DNA of 64,000 nt. It comes from Pseudomonas putida. Lineage in GTDB: Bacteria; Pseudomonadota; Gammaproteobacteria; Pseudomonadales; Pseudomonadaceae. The stretch covers positions 1 through 64,000 of the forward strand of contig NZ_SMTE01000013.1 of the NCBI RefSeq assembly GCF_004357765.1. Direction: 5' to 3'. Made by a program: the position numbers and the translations under genes. The notes below the pieces were generated by a model. The model was not told the DNA's origin and made no database searches. It was given only the letters and a program-made list of their open reading frames with translations. Positions 26,652 through 36,356 of this stretch are shown here, piece by piece; positions within the stretch are counted from its first letter, which is position 1; each line of letters opens with the position of its first letter.

Positions 26652-27842
26652 ATGACCGATGCCACCTCCGCTCGCCTGCGGCCTTTGGCAGACAGTTCCG
26701 CCTCGGCGGTGGTCGCCGGCTTCATCGCCATGCTCACCGGCTACACCAGTTCCCTGGTATTGATGTTCCAGGCCGGCCAGGCAGCAGGCCTGACCAGCGC
26801 GCAGATCTCTTCGTGGATCTGGGCGCTGTCGATCGGCATGGCGGTGTGCAGCATCGGCCTGTCCTTGCGTTACCGCACGCCGGTGACCGTGGCGTGGTCC
26901 ACCCCCGGAGCGGCACTGTTGATCACCAGCCTGGGCGGGGTCAGCTACGGCGAGGCCATCGGCGCGTACATCACCTGCGCGGTGCTGGTGCTGATCTGCG
27001 GCCTGACCGGCAGTTTCGATCGCCTGGTCAAACGCATTCCAGCCTCCCTAGCCTCGGCATTGCTGGCCGGCATCCTGTTCAAGATCGGCAGCGAGATCTT
27101 CGTCGCCGCCCAGCACCGCACGGTGCTGGTACTGGGCATGTTCTTCAGCTACCTGCTGGTCAAGCGCCTGTCGCCACGTTATTGCGTGCTGGCCGCGCTG
27201 CTGGTGGGCACGGCGTTGTCGGGGGCCCTGGGCCTGCTTGACTTCAGTGGTTTCCACCTGGAGGTGGCCAAACCCGTGTGGACCACGCCGAGCTTCTCGC
27301 TGGCAGCGACCATCAGCATCGGCATACCGTTGTTCGTGGTGGCGATGACCTCGCAAAACATGCCAGGGGTGGCGGTGCTGCGGGCCGATGGCTACCAGGT
27401 CCCGGCCTCGCCGCTGATTTCCACCACTGGCCTGGCGTCGCTGCTGCTGGCGCCGTTCGGCGCGCACGGGGTCAACCTGGCGGCGATCAGTGCAGCGATC
27501 TGCACCGGCCCGCATGCCCATGAAGATCCGGCCAAGCGTTATACCGCCGCGGTCTGGTGCGGAATCTTCTACGGTGTCGCCGGCACGTTCGGCGCCACCC
27601 TCGCGGCGCTGTTCGCCGCACTGCCGAAAGAGCTGGTGCTGTCGATCGCCGCCCTGGCGCTGTTCGGCTCGATCATGAACGGGCTGAGCGTGGCCATGAG
27701 CGCGGCCAGGGAGCGTGAGGCGGCGTTGATCACCTTCATGGTGACGGCGTCGGGGTTCACACTGTTCTCGGTCGGTTCGGCGTTCTGGGGGATCGTGGCA
27801 GGGGTGCTGACCTTGCTGATTCTGAATCCGCGCCAAGCTTGA
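26652..27842 (+). CDS. BenE family benzoate/H+ symporter-like transporter
   Basis: A 396-residue protein with about twelve membrane helices. The family pattern includes GFIAMLTGYTSSLVLMFQAG, VAWSTPGAALL, and VVAMTSQNMPGVAVLRADGY. BenE proteins import benzoate with protons, but no ben catabolic genes are adjacent, so the natural substrate here is uncertain. It ends before a short GC-rich dyad shared with the convergent chemoreceptor gene. Confidence 0.9.
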   Translation: MTDATSARLRPLADSSASAVVAGFIAMLTGYTSSLVLMFQAGQAAGLTSAQISSWIWALSIGMAVCSIGLSLRYRTPVTVAWSTPGAALLITSLGGVSYGEAIGAYITCAVLVLICGLTGSFDRLVKRIPASLASALLAGILFKIGSEIFVAAQHRTVLVLGMFFSYLLVKRLSPRYCVLAALLVGTALSGALGLLDFSGFHLEVAKPVWTTPSFSLAATISIGIPLFVVAMTSQNMPGVAVLRADGYQVPASPLISTTGLASLLLAPFGAHGVNLAAISAAICTGPHAHEDPAKRYTAAVWCGIFYGVAGTFGATLAALFAALPKELVLSIAALALFGSIMNGLSVAMSAAREREAALITFMVTASGFTLFSVGSAFWGIVAGVLTLLILNPRQA

Positions 27843-27858
27843 CGCATCCGCACAAAGG

Positions 27859-27881
27859 CCAGCGCGCGTCCTGCGCGCTGG
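27859..27881. terminator. GC-rich dyad between convergent genes
   Basis: ccagcgcgc-gtcct-gcgcgctgg between the BenE-type and chemoreceptor stops; no T-run, so terminator activity is only possible. Confidence 0.4.
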
Positions 27882-27887
27882 CACCGT

Positions 27888-29828
27888 TCACAGCCTGAAA
27901 TGCCCTACCATGCCCTGCAAGTCGCTGCCCAAGCGCGCCAGTTCGACGCTGGAACGCGCATTGCCCGCCATCGCCAGCGCCGCCTGATCGGCACTGCCGC
28001 GAATATGGGTGACGCTGCGGCTGATTTCCTCGGCCACCGAGCTTTGCTGCTCCGCTGCAGCGGCAATCTGCTGGTTCATCTGCTGGATCAGCGACACCGC
28101 AGAGGCGATGCTGCCCAAGGCGCTTTCGGTCTGCAGTGCGTCAGCCACCGCCAGCCGCACCAGCTCGGTACTGCCACGGATCTGCGTCACCGATAGCTGG
28201 GCGTTGCCACGCAGGCTGGCCACCAGCTGCTCGATCTGCTCGGTGGACTGCCGGGTACGCCGAGCCAATGCCCGCACCTCATCGGCCACCACCGCGAAGC
28301 CACGCCCCTGCTCGCCCGCCCGCGCCGCCTCGATCGCCGCGTTGAGCGCCAGCAGGTTGGTCTGCTCGGCCACGCTCTTGATCACTTCCAAGACATCGCC
28401 AATGGTGTGGATCTCGGCGCTGAGGCTCTCGATACCGGCGCTGGCCGCCTCGGCAGCTTCGGCCAGTTGTTCGATACGCTGCATGCTCTGGCGCACCACC
28501 TGCTGACCGCTGTCGACCTTGTCGTCGGCGGCCTGGGCGGCCTCGGCAGCCTGCTCGGCGTTGCGCGCCACATCGTGCACGGTGGCGGTCATCTGCTGCA
28601 TGGCAGTGGCCACCTGCTCGGTTTCTTCCTTCTGGCTGCCGACTTCACGGTTGGTCTGCTCGGTCACCGCCGACAACGCCTGGGCATTGTCGGCCAATTG
28701 CTCGATACCTTGCTGCAAACCACTGACGATGCCTGCCAGCCCCTGCTCCATCTGCTGCATGGCCTGCATCAACTGACCCACTTCGTCACGCCGCGGCGCA
28801 TGGGGCGGGTGCACCAGCTCCCCCGCCGCGATGCGCTGGGCGCGATCGATGACGCCCTTGAGCGGCAAGACCAGTGCCCGGGTGATCAGCCAGCCGGCCA
28901 CTATCCCCACCAACAAGGCAAGCCCCGCACCCAGGGCGATGGCCAGGCTGTTGCGCGAGAGCTCCGCCTGCATGGCCTGTTGCTGCCCGGCGTAGGCCTG
29001 CTCGACGCGCTGGGTGACCTGACCGGCGCGGGCCTGCAATTGCGCCTTGAGGCCCTGCTCGCGGCCCAGCAGGTCGGTGTATTCATCGAGCTTCTCGGAG
29101 AACCCGGCAATGTGCCCGGCCACCTCGCCCAGCACACTGCGGTAGCCAGGGTCCGCGACCGCCGTCTTGAGCTGGTCGACCAGATTGGCGGCATCGACCG
29201 TTTGCGCGATGCGCTCCTGGCCCTCGCTCGGCTCGCCCTTGCGGCTCTTGTCCAGGCGCACCCGGGCCTCGTCCATGGCCTGCATCATCAGCCGCGATAC
29301 CTGGCCGACCTGGGCGGCCTGTTCGAGGAACTCGCTGCCCTGCTGGCCTTGGGATTGCTTGAGGGTATAGACGCCATCGTCGGCCAGACCGGCCTGGACC
29401 ACATCGAGATTGCCGCCCATGCTGGTGACCGCCCAGCTGGCCGTGTCCAGCGCCAGCTCCTTGGCCTGGACCACGCCAACGAAGGCATCGAAGGCCTGGC
29501 CATAGGCGGCCAGGTCCGCTTGCACCCCGTCCAGCCCAGGCAAGCCCTGGACCCGCTCGACCAGATCCTTCAGGCCGCCACGCAAGGCCTCGGCCTGCTG
29601 GTTGTCGGAACGCAAGGCGAACGCTTGCTCATGCTCGCGCAAGCGCAGCAGGTCGGTGTTGAACTGAGACAGTTCGCGCAAGCCTTCGAAGCGCTGGGCC
29701 ACACCCTGCAGCGCGGCGATGCCGATGGCTGCCACGGCCAGGGTCAACAACAACACCAGGGCAAAGCCCAAGCCGAGCTTGCGGGCCATGCCCAGGTTTG
29801 CCAACACACCGTGCCGGGTCGTGCCCAT
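27888..29828 (-). CDS. Methyl-accepting chemotaxis protein
   Basis: A 646-residue chemoreceptor. A first membrane helix (residues about 18-40) leads to a large all-helical periplasmic domain of about 250 residues, whose length and pattern suit a helical bimodular (HBM) sensor. The second membrane helix is near residue 295, then a HAMP domain ([18 protein letters not shown]). The cytoplasmic hairpin has the conserved tip [20 protein letters not shown]. The ligand cannot be named; HBM relatives in P. putida sense TCA-cycle acids. AGGGGGA precedes the ATG. Confidence 0.93.
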   Translation of the reverse strand: MGTTRHGVLANLGMARKLGLGFALVLLLTLAVAAIGIAALQGVAQRFEGLRELSQFNTDLLRLREHEQAFALRSDNQQAEALRGGLKDLVERVQGLPGLDGVQADLAAYGQAFDAFVGVVQAKELALDTASWAVTSMGGNLDVVQAGLADDGVYTLKQSQGQQGSEFLEQAAQVGQVSRLMMQAMDEARVRLDKSRKGEPSEGQERIAQTVDAANLVDQLKTAVADPGYRSVLGEVAGHIAGFSEKLDEYTDLLGREQGLKAQLQARAGQVTQRVEQAYAGQQQAMQAELSRNSLAIALGAGLALLVGIVAGWLITRALVLPLKGVIDRAQRIAAGELVHPPHAPRRDEVGQLMQAMQQMEQGLAGIVSGLQQGIEQLADNAQALSAVTEQTNREVGSQKEETEQVATAMQQMTATVHDVARNAEQAAEAAQAADDKVDSGQQVVRQSMQRIEQLAEAAEAASAGIESLSAEIHTIGDVLEVIKSVAEQTNLLALNAAIEAARAGEQGRGFAVVADEVRALARRTRQSTEQIEQLVASLRGNAQLSVTQIRGSTELVRLAVADALQTESALGSIASAVSLIQQMNQQIAAAAEQQSSVAEEISRSVTHIRGSADQAALAMAGNARSSVELARLGSDLQGMVGHFRL

Positions 29829-30164
29829 GGCGATCCCCCTTCAACTTGTCAGGCTTTGCCGAAAGGCCAAGAGTGGCAACAGCGCCCGCCAGGGACAAGG
29901 GCTTGGCGCCACGATAGTGTCAAATGAGTATCACCGTGTCGCTTTCAGCGAGATGAAGGTCGCCCTGTGTGCGGAAACAACGTCTGGGTGGCCGCAGCCT
30001 GCCAGTGGGCGACACGATTTGGCTGGGCACCTGTTCAGATGACGCTCGAGCATCATCAGGTCCGCAGTTGGGCTACCATGCTTGTCGGTGATATTAGGCA
30101 CCGGCCAGCATCAACAAGGTAAATTGATCGAGTTTCCCTTGTCAGCCCTTTTCGAGGACACGCC
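29829..30164. other. Intergenic stretch
   Basis: Region between the divergent chemoreceptor and oxidoreductase genes. It should hold both promoters, but no convincing sigma-70, sigma-28 or operator motif was found. Confidence 0.4.
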
Positions 30165-31166
30165 ATGACCCAGACCAACCGCCGCTTCCTGCTCAGCAAA
30201 CGCCCCGTCGGCGCTGTACGCCGCGACGACTTCACCTTCGAGAACGCCCCCGTCGCCGAGCCAGCCGAGGGTCAGGTCCAGGTCCGTAACCTGTACCTGT
30301 CGCTGGACCCGGCCATGCGCGGTTGGATGAACGAAGGCAAGTCCTACATCCCACCGGTAGGACTGGGCGAGGTGATGCGTGCACTGGGCGTAGGCGAAGT
30401 CGTCGCCTCCAAGCACCCGGACTTCAAGCCAGGCGATCACGTCAACGGCCCGCTGGGTGTGCAGGACTACTTCACCGGCGCCCCCCAGGGCCTGTACAAG
30501 ATCGACCCCAAGCTCGCCCCCCTGCCCCGCTATCTGTCGGCCCTGGGCATGACCGGCATGACCGCCTACTTCGCGCTGCTGGAAGTCGGCCAGCCCAAGG
30601 CCGGTGAAACCGTGGTTATTTCCGGTGCCGCCGGTGCCGTGGGCAGCATTGTCGGGCAGATCGCCAAGATCAAAGGTTGCCGTGTGGTCGGTATCGCTGG
30701 CGGGGCGGAGAAATGCCAGTACCTCAAGGATGAATTGGGCTTCGACGGCGTGATCGACTACAAGGCCGAGGATGTGCTGGCCGGGTTGAAGCGCGAGTGC
30801 CCCAAAGGGGTGGATGTGTATTTCGACAACGTGGGCGGCGAGATTCTGGATGCGGTGCTGACGCGGATCAACTTCAAGGCGCGGATCGTGATCTGCGGGG
30901 CCATCAGTCAGTACAACAACAAGGAAGCGGTCAAGGGTCCGGCCAACTATCTGGCGCTGCTGGTGAACCGGGCGCGGATGGAGGGGTTCGTGGTGATGGA
31001 CCATGCCAAGGATTATGGCAAGGCGGCGCAGGAGATGGCTGGGTGGTTGGCCAGTGGGCAGGTGAAGAGCAAGGAGGATGTGGTGGAGGGCTTGGAGACC
31101 TTCCCTGAAACCTTGCTGAAGCTGTTCAGTGGCGAGAACTTTGGCAAGTTGGTGCTGAAGGTCTGA
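30165..31166 (+). CDS. NADP-dependent 2-alkenal reductase/curcumin-reductase-like MDR enzyme
   Basis: A 333-residue zinc-free medium-chain dehydrogenase/reductase. The N-terminal segment LYLSLDPAMRGWMNEGKSYIPP and the Rossmann motif GAAGAVGSIVGQIAK are typical of leukotriene-B4-dehydrogenase/CurA-like proteins that reduce activated C=C bonds with NADPH. No zinc ligands are present. It is a single gene, divergent from the chemoreceptor. Confidence 0.92.
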   Translation: MTQTNRRFLLSKRPVGAVRRDDFTFENAPVAEPAEGQVQVRNLYLSLDPAMRGWMNEGKSYIPPVGLGEVMRALGVGEVVASKHPDFKPGDHVNGPLGVQDYFTGAPQGLYKIDPKLAPLPRYLSALGMTGMTAYFALLEVGQPKAGETVVISGAAGAVGSIVGQIAKIKGCRVVGIAGGAEKCQYLKDELGFDGVIDYKAEDVLAGLKRECPKGVDVYFDNVGGEILDAVLTRINFKARIVICGAISQYNNKEAVKGPANYLALLVNRARMEGFVVMDHAKDYGKAAQEMAGWLASGQVKSKEDVVEGLETFPETLLKLFSGENFGKLVLKV

Positions 31167-31187
31167 CCACTTCCTCAAGCCCGACGC

Positions 31188-31263
31188 AGCCCCCTGTGGG
31201 AGCGGCCTTGTGCCGCGAAGGGCTGCGCAGCAGCCCCAGGTCAAATCCAGCGTATTCCTCCTG
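31188..31263. repeat. REP-related palindrome
   Basis: ctgtgggagcggccttgtgc then cgcgaagggctgcgcagc, plus the outer complement ccccaggtc...cctgggg, in the convergent gap after the oxidoreductase gene. Confidence 0.65.
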
Positions 31264-31303
31264 GGGCTGCTCGCAAACCTTTAAGGCCCGAGGCAGGACA
31301 TGG

Positions 31304-32245
31304 CTACGGTGCAGCGTTCGATGCTTCCAAGAGCCGATCCATCAATCCCGTCGGACTGTGCTTGCGCAACGCATCCGGCGCAACGATCGGCGCCTTGCTG
31401 GCCAGGAACCCCTGCAGATCGCGCTCTTCATCCCCTAACACGTAGAACCGATCAGGGTGATAGAACGACGTCTCCTTGACCCGCTTGTTATCCGTAATCA
31501 ACTTCTTGTCGAAAAAAGCAGCCTCCAGCGGTCTCAACGTCAGCCCGGTTTGACCTGGTTGGTTGATGTCTACCAACACATCACAGGCCTTGGCCCTGGC
31601 CAAGTTGTCTTCATACGAGAGCACCGCTCCCACGTGGTAGCGGCAAGGCGTGCGTGAGGTATCGTCCCGAACGATCAAGAAATCAAGGTCGCAGCCCTGG
31701 GCGCTCAACTCCCCAGCCAACGACTCAAGGCGCTGCGCCCGGCCCTTGTCGCGTCCGAGGAAGAAACACAGCGGTTTCTGTTGCCCACCAGCAGGTTGGG
31801 CGGGCACCTGGCGGGCATCCTCGATATCGAACGGAAAGAACTGTTCAAGGTGTTCCATACCCAGGCGCTCGCACTGAACGGGGTCGTAGCTGTAGATACG
31901 GTCGAACAACAGACGCATGCGCTCGACGAAGTCCGCATCGACCAGATCCCGCACCAACAAAACCCGCTTGCCGGGAAATCCATTGACCAAATGAACTTGC
32001 CGCCCCCGCTTGAGCTGGCCTTCGTTGCACACCAGCAGGTCGTCTGCTGTGGCCCCGTTGGCTGCGCACACCCGCTTGCCAAGCCACTTGAGCAATGGCG
32101 CTGCCCCGCCAAGTGCCCTGGCCAGGCGTACGACCCGGCGGGCGTACGAAGGGAGCTCGAACGTGCGCACGGCATGCGACTGTGCCAGACGCTCAATCAT
32201 GATTTTTTCGTAGTGGGCTTTCCAACCCATGAAGTAAACCGTCAC
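31304..32245 (-). CDS. Putative surface-polysaccharide glycosyltransferase-like protein
   Basis: A 313-residue cytoplasmic protein without signal peptide. The C-terminal half, especially SYEDNLARAKACDVLVDINQ, GLTLRPLEAAFFDKKLITDN and FYHPDRFYVLG, matches the nucleotide-sugar-binding side of GT-B lipopolysaccharide/capsule transferases. The N-terminal half is poorly defined. A GTG start is supported by a GAGG nine bases upstream. It lies 54 bases after a DUF115/GT42-like gene on the same strand, so both probably act in LPS core or surface-glycan decoration. Confidence 0.7.
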   Translation of the reverse strand: MTVYFMGWKAHYEKIMIERLAQSHAVRTFELPSYARRVVRLARALGGAAPLLKWLGKRVCAANGATADDLLVCNEGQLKRGRQVHLVNGFPGKRVLLVRDLVDADFVERMRLLFDRIYSYDPVQCERLGMEHLEQFFPFDIEDARQVPAQPAGGQQKPLCFFLGRDKGRAQRLESLAGELSAQGCDLDFLIVRDDTSRTPCRYHVGAVLSYEDNLARAKACDVLVDINQPGQTGLTLRPLEAAFFDKKLITDNKRVKETSFYHPDRFYVLGDEERDLQGFLASKAPIVAPDALRKHSPTGLMDRLLEASNAAP

Positions 32246-32299
32246 GCGGGTGGCCTCGTGGCGCCTAGAGTAGGCGCGGATACTCTGATTTATTGGGGA

Positions 32300-33100
32300 T
32301 TAGACGTTGCTGGAGAAAATCATCGAATCCGCCTGGTCAACAGAGACCTTAGGAATGACTGACTCCGGAATTCGCGACGAAGATGACAGGTTGTAGACAG
32401 CGAAGTGCTCACCCACCACGCGGTCAGCCATGAGTTTCAGAGAGGGGAGGATGCGTCGCTCATAGGCTTCATCCAATCCACATGGCGAAACCGCTCGGCC
32501 TGCCGTTTCGTAGAAACGACCCGCCGCCTGATTAAGGTCTACCCCAACCAGGAATACTTGGTTGAAGCCGAGGTGGTGAGCAATCTGCAAAGCGACATAA
32601 GCGACGGTACGGGCGTCGAAATAGCCTTGGGAGAGGTCTTTGCTAAACCCCAGAGTTCGCGAGCGGCTATCCCAGAACGCTCGGCTGCGCACGAGCATTG
32701 GATCCGGGTTGAATGCAGCTTCGTAGAGGCTCGAGCGAGTAGCCTTGTTGAGCGGGTAGATCTCAGCATCGGTTATGGCAGGAATGCACTCGACTTCGTC
32801 TGGCCAGATGGCTAGGCGCTGGCTCAATCGCAATGCGTGGGCATACAGATCCGGTTGCTGGCGTGGAAAACCAGTGTCGGTGCAGACATAGAAATAGGGA
32901 CTGATGCCTTTGTCATGAAACATCGAAATCGCGCCATTGAGCGTGATCATCGGAACATCAGCAAAACGCTGCAACGGAAAATCCTTTGCGGATGCCCCTG
33001 AAGCGACGATGAAAACTGGACCCTTCGCAATACCCCGACACGCCGAAAATTCCCTGACCCTGCTTTGCCGGGCCGGCGTTCTGATGCTGACTGCTTCCAC
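32300..33100 (-). CDS. DUF115/GT42-like sugar transferase candidate
   Basis: A 266-residue protein. The segment FIVASGASAKDFPLQRFADV, then PYFYVCTDTGFP, and the later VALQIAHHLGFNQVFLVGVD follow the order of conserved blocks in GT42 sialyltransferases (Cst-type) and DUF115 proteins: a GxG/SxS-type nucleotide loop, a substrate loop, and an IALGY-like helix before a hydrophobic strand. The assignment is by pattern, not by search. A GTG start is strongly supported by GGAGG. It probably acts in LPS with the following gene. Confidence 0.6.
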   Translation of the reverse strand: MEAVSIRTPARQSRVREFSACRGIAKGPVFIVASGASAKDFPLQRFADVPMITLNGAISMFHDKGISPYFYVCTDTGFPRQQPDLYAHALRLSQRLAIWPDEVECIPAITDAEIYPLNKATRSSLYEAAFNPDPMLVRSRAFWDSRSRTLGFSKDLSQGYFDARTVAYVALQIAHHLGFNQVFLVGVDLNQAAGRFYETAGRAVSPCGLDEAYERRILPSLKLMADRVVGEHFAVYNLSSSSRIPESVIPKVSVDQADSMIFSSNV

Positions 33101-33501
33101 TTGGCCTCCACCAATATCTGCGCGGGCAGTAGTATACCTGAGCTTAGTGGCACATCGCCTTTACCCAACTTTACCGACGACCTGCGAACAATCTACGCGA
33201 AACGCGGCGCGGGAGTATACAGAAACTGATCATTCTTTGTTCAATTTTTGTTGCAAGGAAATGCCGAGACTCCCATTGGTCAGTCGTGTGGAGGCGACAT
33301 CATCTCAGTGATTTTACTAGTATTATCAATGAGATGAGCTGAGCAGAAGCCCTAATGATATCATTGCGCCTCTATCGCTGAATCGCTATATTCCTTGCCT
33401 TCCCGCGCCTCGCATCAGCCACCCTAGCGGAACGAATAACCCGATAAATACTGGACCCACGCGCCCGGCGCGTAGCCATCCCTGGAAGGACAATCAGAAC
33501 A
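33101..33501. other. AT-rich divergent intergenic region
   Basis: About 400 bases between the DUF115-like gene and the divergent pyruvyltransferase gene. It contains atctca...tgagat arms around gtgattttactagtattatc, a weak dyad. Otherwise no assignable element. Confidence 0.4.
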
Positions 33502-34302
33502 ATGAAGCCGATCAGACTTTTCTGGTGCCGTGGCAGTGGCCGTGACAATGCCGCCCAACAGAATTTCGGTGACTACCTGTCTGCCGACATCGTGGAGTTC
33601 GTCTCCGGCCGCAAAGTGGAGCACGCGTCGATTCGGCGTGCGGACATGATCGCCATCGGCAGCGTCCTGGGGCGGGAAAAGAAGGCCAAGACCTGGGGCT
33701 TCCCGCGCAAGCTACATATCTGGGGCACCGGCTCTGGCAACCCAGACGATATATTCTCTGGCCGGCATCACTTTCATGCGGTACGCGGTACCAAGTGCCT
33801 GAGCCAGATTCGCGGAAAAAAAGTCAAACCCGTACTGGGCGATCCGGGGCTGTTGTCGGCTTCGCTGGTGAACAAGCCGATCGACAAGTGCATTCGCGTC
33901 GGCCTGATTCCGCATATTCGTGATCGAAAGAACACGCGAATGGCTGAACTGTTGACCAGGATCCCCGGCGCTAAGGTGATCGACGTCTATTCGCCCGTGA
34001 AACAAGTACTGGCCGAGATCGCCTCTTGCGACTTCGTGCTATCGACCAGCCTGCACGGACTGATCGTCGCGGACTCCTATGGCGTGCCGAACCAGTGGCT
34101 ATCAACGAATCGCTGCCCTCGGTGGGAATACAAGTTCCAGGACTACTACACCAGCTTTGGCTTCGACAACCCAGCGCCGCTGACGGTTGATGAGATATTG
34201 CTGGCTCGGTCGTGGACGATCGATGCTGCCTTGCAAGCGTATGCTCGACCGGGGCTGGATGACATGAAACAAGCGCTGGTGAAGGTTTTCCCTGATTTCT
34301 GA
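33502..34302 (+). CDS. Polysaccharide pyruvyl transferase family protein
   Basis: A 266-residue protein of the PS_pyruv_trans family, which adds pyruvate ketals or acts as a GT-B transferase on surface polysaccharides. Family marks are the N-terminal NFGDYLSADIVEFV, IWGTGSGNPDD, AVRGTKCLSQIRGKK, LGDPGLL and the C-terminal CDFVLSTSLHGLIVADSYGVP. GGAAGGA precedes the ATG. Its position beside two LPS-type genes suggests a small glycan-modification island. Confidence 0.9.
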   Translation: MKPIRLFWCRGSGRDNAAQQNFGDYLSADIVEFVSGRKVEHASIRRADMIAIGSVLGREKKAKTWGFPRKLHIWGTGSGNPDDIFSGRHHFHAVRGTKCLSQIRGKKVKPVLGDPGLLSASLVNKPIDKCIRVGLIPHIRDRKNTRMAELLTRIPGAKVIDVYSPVKQVLAEIASCDFVLSTSLHGLIVADSYGVPNQWLSTNRCPRWEYKFQDYYTSFGFDNPAPLTVDEILLARSWTIDAALQAYARPGLDDMKQALVKVFPDF

Positions 34303-34419
34303 GTACGTCTTGCGATTTCTATCAATGCGGCGCGGGCAGAGTGCGTTATCCGTAGGACTTTTCCGAACCTGCAACCGGATGCTTCAAAACAAAGCAGGTT
34401 CGGAACTATCCTACGCTCG

Positions 34420-34640
34420 CCGCAGAAGTTTCATTGTTGTCGGGCCAATACCCCAGGAATAACGTTCCTAGGTCACCAGTTGATGGTGGCCGGGTGTGAG
34501 AAACCCGACGAACAAATGGCGGTACCGTTATGGCGGTCGTGTGCGGGCAGACTTCGGTCTGGCCGAGGTTTGCCTTTGTTCTCGGTTTTCTCACCCCGTG
34601 CATGGCCGCCACCCAAAACCCGTGAGAAAAGTTGAAGTGG
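34420..34640 (+). ncRNA. Structured leader RNA, C4-antisense-like candidate
   Basis: The stretch contains several base-pairing elements: gggtgtgagaaaccc (34,492-34,506), a perfect cagac-TTCG-gtctg tetraloop hairpin (34,548-34,561), and ggttttctcacccc (34,584-34,597), which complements both the first hairpin and a later copy, cgtgagaaaag (34,621-34,631). ggtggccggg and ggccgccacc also face each other. This alternative-pairing layout, ending just before small phage-like genes, resembles C4 antisense RNAs. The family name is a hypothesis. Confidence 0.4.
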
Positions 34641-34667
34641 TGGCTCCTTTCACAACAAAGGTGCCCT

Positions 34668-34922
34668 ATGAAAAAGAAAATCGTACCCGACCCTCCAGTT
34701 GATCGGGCCTCGCCCCGCTACACAGTTCCCGCCCACATCACCCGCGAAGATGCCATATTCTCCGCCAGCAGGCTCATGGAGAGCTTCACTCACGCCAGTA
34801 ACCGGTATCTGAACGCAGAGACCGAGGAACATGCCAAGGCCGCCCTCAATGACATGACGATCTCCAGCGATTTGTTGGCTGCGGTGCTCATTCACCTTCA
34901 CACACTGGAAGGTAGCCAATGA
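34668..34922 (+). CDS. DUF6124-like small protein
   Basis: An 84-residue protein with a proline-rich start (MKKKIVPDPPVDRASPRY), a helical middle and a helix ending LLAAVLIHLHTLEGSQ, the shape of the DUF6124 family common in Pseudomonas. The ATG overlaps nothing upstream, and the last codons overlap the next gene's ATG (ATGA), so the two are translationally coupled. Function unknown. The structured leader lies immediately upstream. Confidence 0.7.
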   Translation: MKKKIVPDPPVDRASPRYTVPAHITREDAIFSASRLMESFTHASNRYLNAETEEHAKAALNDMTISSDLLAAVLIHLHTLEGSQ

Positions 34923-35170
34923 AGGCTATTCTCGGCACCCGCTCCACCGCAGGCCAAACCACGTTTTCCGAGTTGTACGCAGTACGTCCAGGCATTCCCC
35001 TCGACCATGCGTTCTCGGAGCTCTCCGCCCTCCTGGGCTGCATAGAGCATTTGACCGAGGAGGCGGAAATGGAGAGCAACCTGATCGCAGGCAGCGCGGC
35101 GCGCATGCTCAGCGCCATGGCCAAGGCGCTGATCAACGACATGGAGATTGGTTTGAACTGCGGTGGTTGA
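34919..35170 (+). CDS. DUF3077 domain protein
   Basis: An 83-residue protein with the DUF3077 pattern: TFSELYAVRPGIPLDHAFSE, a helix LLGCIEHLTEEAEMESN, and AARMLSAMAKALINDMEIGL. These are short Pseudomonas proteins of unknown role that often occur in pairs or repeats. It is coupled to the preceding gene by an ATGA overlap and is convergent with pyrF. Confidence 0.8.
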   Translation: MKAILGTRSTAGQTTFSELYAVRPGIPLDHAFSELSALLGCIEHLTEEAEMESNLIAGSAARMLSAMAKALINDMEIGLNCGG

Positions 35171-35196
35171 TCCACACCGAAGCGGCGCACCCGGCA

Positions 35197-35228
35197 ATAA
35201 AAAGGGCCGGCATCAAAATGCCGGCCCC
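35197..35228 (-). terminator. Intrinsic terminator of pyrF
   Basis: gggccggcat-caaa-atgccggccc with a T-rich tract on the minus strand, directly past the pyrF stop. The other direction lacks a long T-run. Confidence 0.85.
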
Positions 35229-35255
35229 CCCTTCACGCCATCGCCAAGGCGACGA

Positions 35256-35957
35256 TTAACCGCGAATCTCTGCCACCACTGCTGCCAATGCTTGAGCCGG
35301 ATCCGCCGCCTGGCTGATCGGCCGACCAATCACCAAGTAGTCAGAACCCGCATCCAGCGCCTGACGCGGCGTCAGGATACGACGTTGATCGTCCTGAGCA
35401 CTGCCCGCCGGACGAATACCTGGGGTCACCAATTGCAGCGCAGGATGCGCAGCTTTCAGCGCAGGCGCTTCGAGCGCCGAGCACACCAGGCCGTCCATCC
35501 CCGCCTTCTCAGCCAGTGCCGCCAAACGCAGCACCTGCTCCTGCGGATCGACATCCAGACCGATACCAGCCAAGTCCTCACGCTCCATGCTGGTCAGCAC
35601 GGTCACGCCGATCAGCAAAGGCTGCGGGCCGGAACGCTTGGCCAGGACCTCACGGCAGGCCGACATCATGCGCAGGCCACCAGAGCAATGCACGTTGACC
35701 ATCCAAACACCCATCTCGGCTGCAGCCTTCACCGCCATGGCCGTGGTGTTGGGAATATCGTGGAACTTGAGATCCAGGAACACTTCGAAGCCCTTTTCGC
35801 ACAAGGTTTCGACGATACCCGAGGCGCTACTGGTGAACAGTTCCTTACCGACCTTCACCCGGCACAGGGCTGGGTCGAGCTGGTCAGCCAGCTTCAGGGC
35901 TGCGTCACGGGTGGGGAAATCGAGGGCGACGATCAGGGGCGTCTGGCAGGCGGACAT
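35256..35957 (-). CDS. pyrF: Orotidine 5'-phosphate decarboxylase
   Basis: A 233-residue complete enzyme of pyrimidine synthesis that converts OMP to UMP. Key segments are [25 protein letters not shown], the catalytic [11 protein letters not shown] (Asp-Lys-x-x-Asp), and VTPGIRPAG with DYLVIGRPI for phosphate binding. The start [13 protein letters not shown] is the family N-terminus. It stands alone, followed by its own terminator. Confidence 0.97.
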   Translation of the reverse strand: MSACQTPLIVALDFPTRDAALKLADQLDPALCRVKVGKELFTSSASGIVETLCEKGFEVFLDLKFHDIPNTTAMAVKAAAEMGVWMVNVHCSGGLRMMSACREVLAKRSGPQPLLIGVTVLTSMEREDLAGIGLDVDPQEQVLRLAALAEKAGMDGLVCSALEAPALKAAHPALQLVTPGIRPAGSAQDDQRRILTPRQALDAGSDYLVIGRPISQAADPAQALAAVVAEIRG

Positions 35958-36137
35958 GGGCGGGTCTCTTGGCAAGTCTTGAACGGCGCGCATTGTAAAC
36001 GAAGTGGGCCGGGGTTTGGGGGCCGTGGGTCATCGGAATTGGCCTGGCATCGCGCCACTCCTATAATTGAACCAACGGACCGGGTAATCGCTCAAAAATT
36101 ATACAAGCGACGCCTGACAGCTCTAAGGAGAATGACA

Positions 36138-36305
36138 ATGCCCTGGTATGCATGGCTGATACTCATCATAGCCCTTGGCTCCATCGTCGGTGGGCTGATG
36201 ATGTTGCGGGATACGGCGAAGAAACTGCCGTTGACTGAGGAGCAACTGCGTAAGGTGCATGAGCGTAATGCCGAGGCGGATGCCAAGGATGCGCAGGATC
36301 GTTAG
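36138..36305 (+). CDS. DUF2897 family small membrane protein
   Basis: A 55-residue protein with one N-terminal membrane helix (MPWYAWLILIIALGSIVGGL) and a charged cytoplasmic tail (LTEEQLRKVHERNAEADAKD), as in DUF2897. TAAGGAG lies seven bases upstream of this ATG; an ATG six bases earlier would be too close. Located between pyrF and comEA. Function unknown. Confidence 0.8.
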   Translation: MPWYAWLILIIALGSIVGGLMMLRDTAKKLPLTEEQLRKVHERNAEADAKDAQDR

Positions 36306-36356
36306 ACGCGATGAAATGGCGTCGGGGCAGGTCGTGCCCTGCCCCGGCCAGTTGGG

